Source: CAIWHR01 sp963734575 (GTDB taxonomy: Bacteria; Pseudomonadota; Gammaproteobacteria; Burkholderiales; Casimicrobiaceae). From it: a DNA stretch of 64,000 nucleotides. Below, piece after piece: positions 63,688-64,000 of this stretch. The notes beneath the pieces are model-generated. The model was given only the letters and a program-made list of their open reading frames with translations, ran no database searches and was not told the DNA's origin. Location: contig CAVTHT010000008.1 of the NCBI GenBank assembly GCA_963734575.1, positions 124,001 through 188,000 of the forward strand. Direction: 5' to 3'. Within the stretch, counting starts at the first letter, position 1. Each line of letters starts with the position of its first letter. The translations under genes and the position numbers were made by a program.

Positions 63688-63766
63688 CGTGTCCTCCGTT
63701 AGTGCGCTGCGTACGCCCGCAAAGGAGCGAACGATCGATTATCGGCCGGCACCCTCCGGCGCAGCG

Positions 63767-64000
63767 TCAGCCTCTGCCCGAACCGTACGTAGTCCGTCGC
63801 GCCATGTCCGCGCGCAGGCCCGCGGTCGGGCGCCGCCGTTCCTGCGGCGCATTCTGCGATGCGCGACGCCGGTCGGCGTCGGCCGCAACGAAACCGATAT
63901 CCGCGATGGTGTCGACCAGCTGCTGACCCGACAACGGCGTCGGCAGCATCGCGACGTCGTCGGCCTCCAGATCGTCCTGCAGGACGTCCCGCGGGGCACT
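63767..64000 (-). CDS. C-terminal fragment of an uncharacterised protein (cut by the window edge)
   Basis: Open frame from the right edge to the stop at 63767, at least 77 residues, with acidic DDLEADDVA and LSGQQLVDTIADIGFVAADADRRR. No family is recognised. An internal ATG at 63949 could be a start, but the frame continues beyond the window. Competing frames over the same bases are Arg-rich and look like shadows. Confidence 0.45.
   Translation of the reverse strand, partial: SAPRDVLQDDLEADDVAMLPTPLSGQQLVDTIADIGFVAADADRRRASQNAPQERRRPTAGLRADMARRTTYGSGRG

Noticed and set aside
1..64000. CRISPR arrays, tRNA or rRNA genes, insertion sequences
   Set aside because: No regularly spaced repeats, no cloverleaf-like sequences with CCA ends, no transposase or long terminal inverted repeats were found by eye.

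Overview
The window is high-GC (by eye well above 60%), gene-dense bacterial chromosome, most likely from a betaproteobacterium (Burkholderiales or Rhodocyclales-like). The evidence is an EarP/EF-P pair with Arg32, RlmJ, HypX-type hydrogenase maturation, a RegB/RegA-type redox two-component system, and an MtrA/MtrB (PioA/PioB-like) conduit. No rRNA, tRNA, CRISPR array or intact insertion sequence was seen.

Layout. 0-4 kb: one permease and the substrate-binding protein of a BMP-family (nucleoside-type) ABC importer, with a DUF6448 protein and a Crp/Fnr regulator between them on the other strand. 3.9-8.3 kb: a minus-strand operon for alkylation repair (Ada/AraC/AlkA fusion and Ogt), an EamA exporter and an aldehyde dehydrogenase. 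8.3-14 kb: a CDF metal transporter, a DsbA-like protein, earP-efp and a GGDEF-EAL protein. 14-16.6 kb: a RegA/RegB-like pair and a small cytochrome c. 16.7-33 kb: one long minus-strand cluster, hupSLC-(HigA-like)-hupDFGHIJK-hypABFCDEX, for an oxygen-tolerant group 1d [NiFe] uptake hydrogenase. 33.3-41.3 kb: a divergent V/A-type ATPase operon. 41.3-45.2 kb: a RatA/COQ10-like protein, a cyclic-nucleotide-domain protein and feoA-feoB-DUF6587 behind a Fur-like box. 45.3-50.6 kb: a decaheme MtrA/PioA-like cytochrome between two MtrB/PioB-like outer-membrane barrels. 51-64 kb: mostly housekeeping and accessory genes (oxidoreductase, TerC, nitronate monooxygenase, split chromate transporter, split spermidine-synthase-like pair, MazG-like enzyme, rlmJ, hemolysin III, FAD oxidoreductase, DUF488, DUF883).

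How the genes fit together. The hydrogenase feeds H2 electrons into the quinone pool through HupC. The accessory set includes HypX, a CO-ligand source used by aerobes. The small subunit has both extra cysteines of the oxygen-tolerant proximal cluster. The decaheme/porin module would move electrons across the outer membrane, and ferrous-iron uptake genes lie next to it. A 19-bp dyad, TGTWAC-N7-GTWACA, occurs four times: in the hupS/V-ATPase divergent region, directly before hupD, and twice upstream of the porin/decaheme module. This suggests one regulator joins H2 oxidation and extracellular electron transfer.

Caution on sequence quality. Isolated single-base insertions break ogt (two), alkA, the CDF gene, hypF and feoB (two). 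A dense cluster of insertions and deletions breaks mtrA and both mtrB-like genes, yet all ten haem motifs of mtrA survive across the frames. I read these mainly as consensus or assembly errors rather than gene decay.
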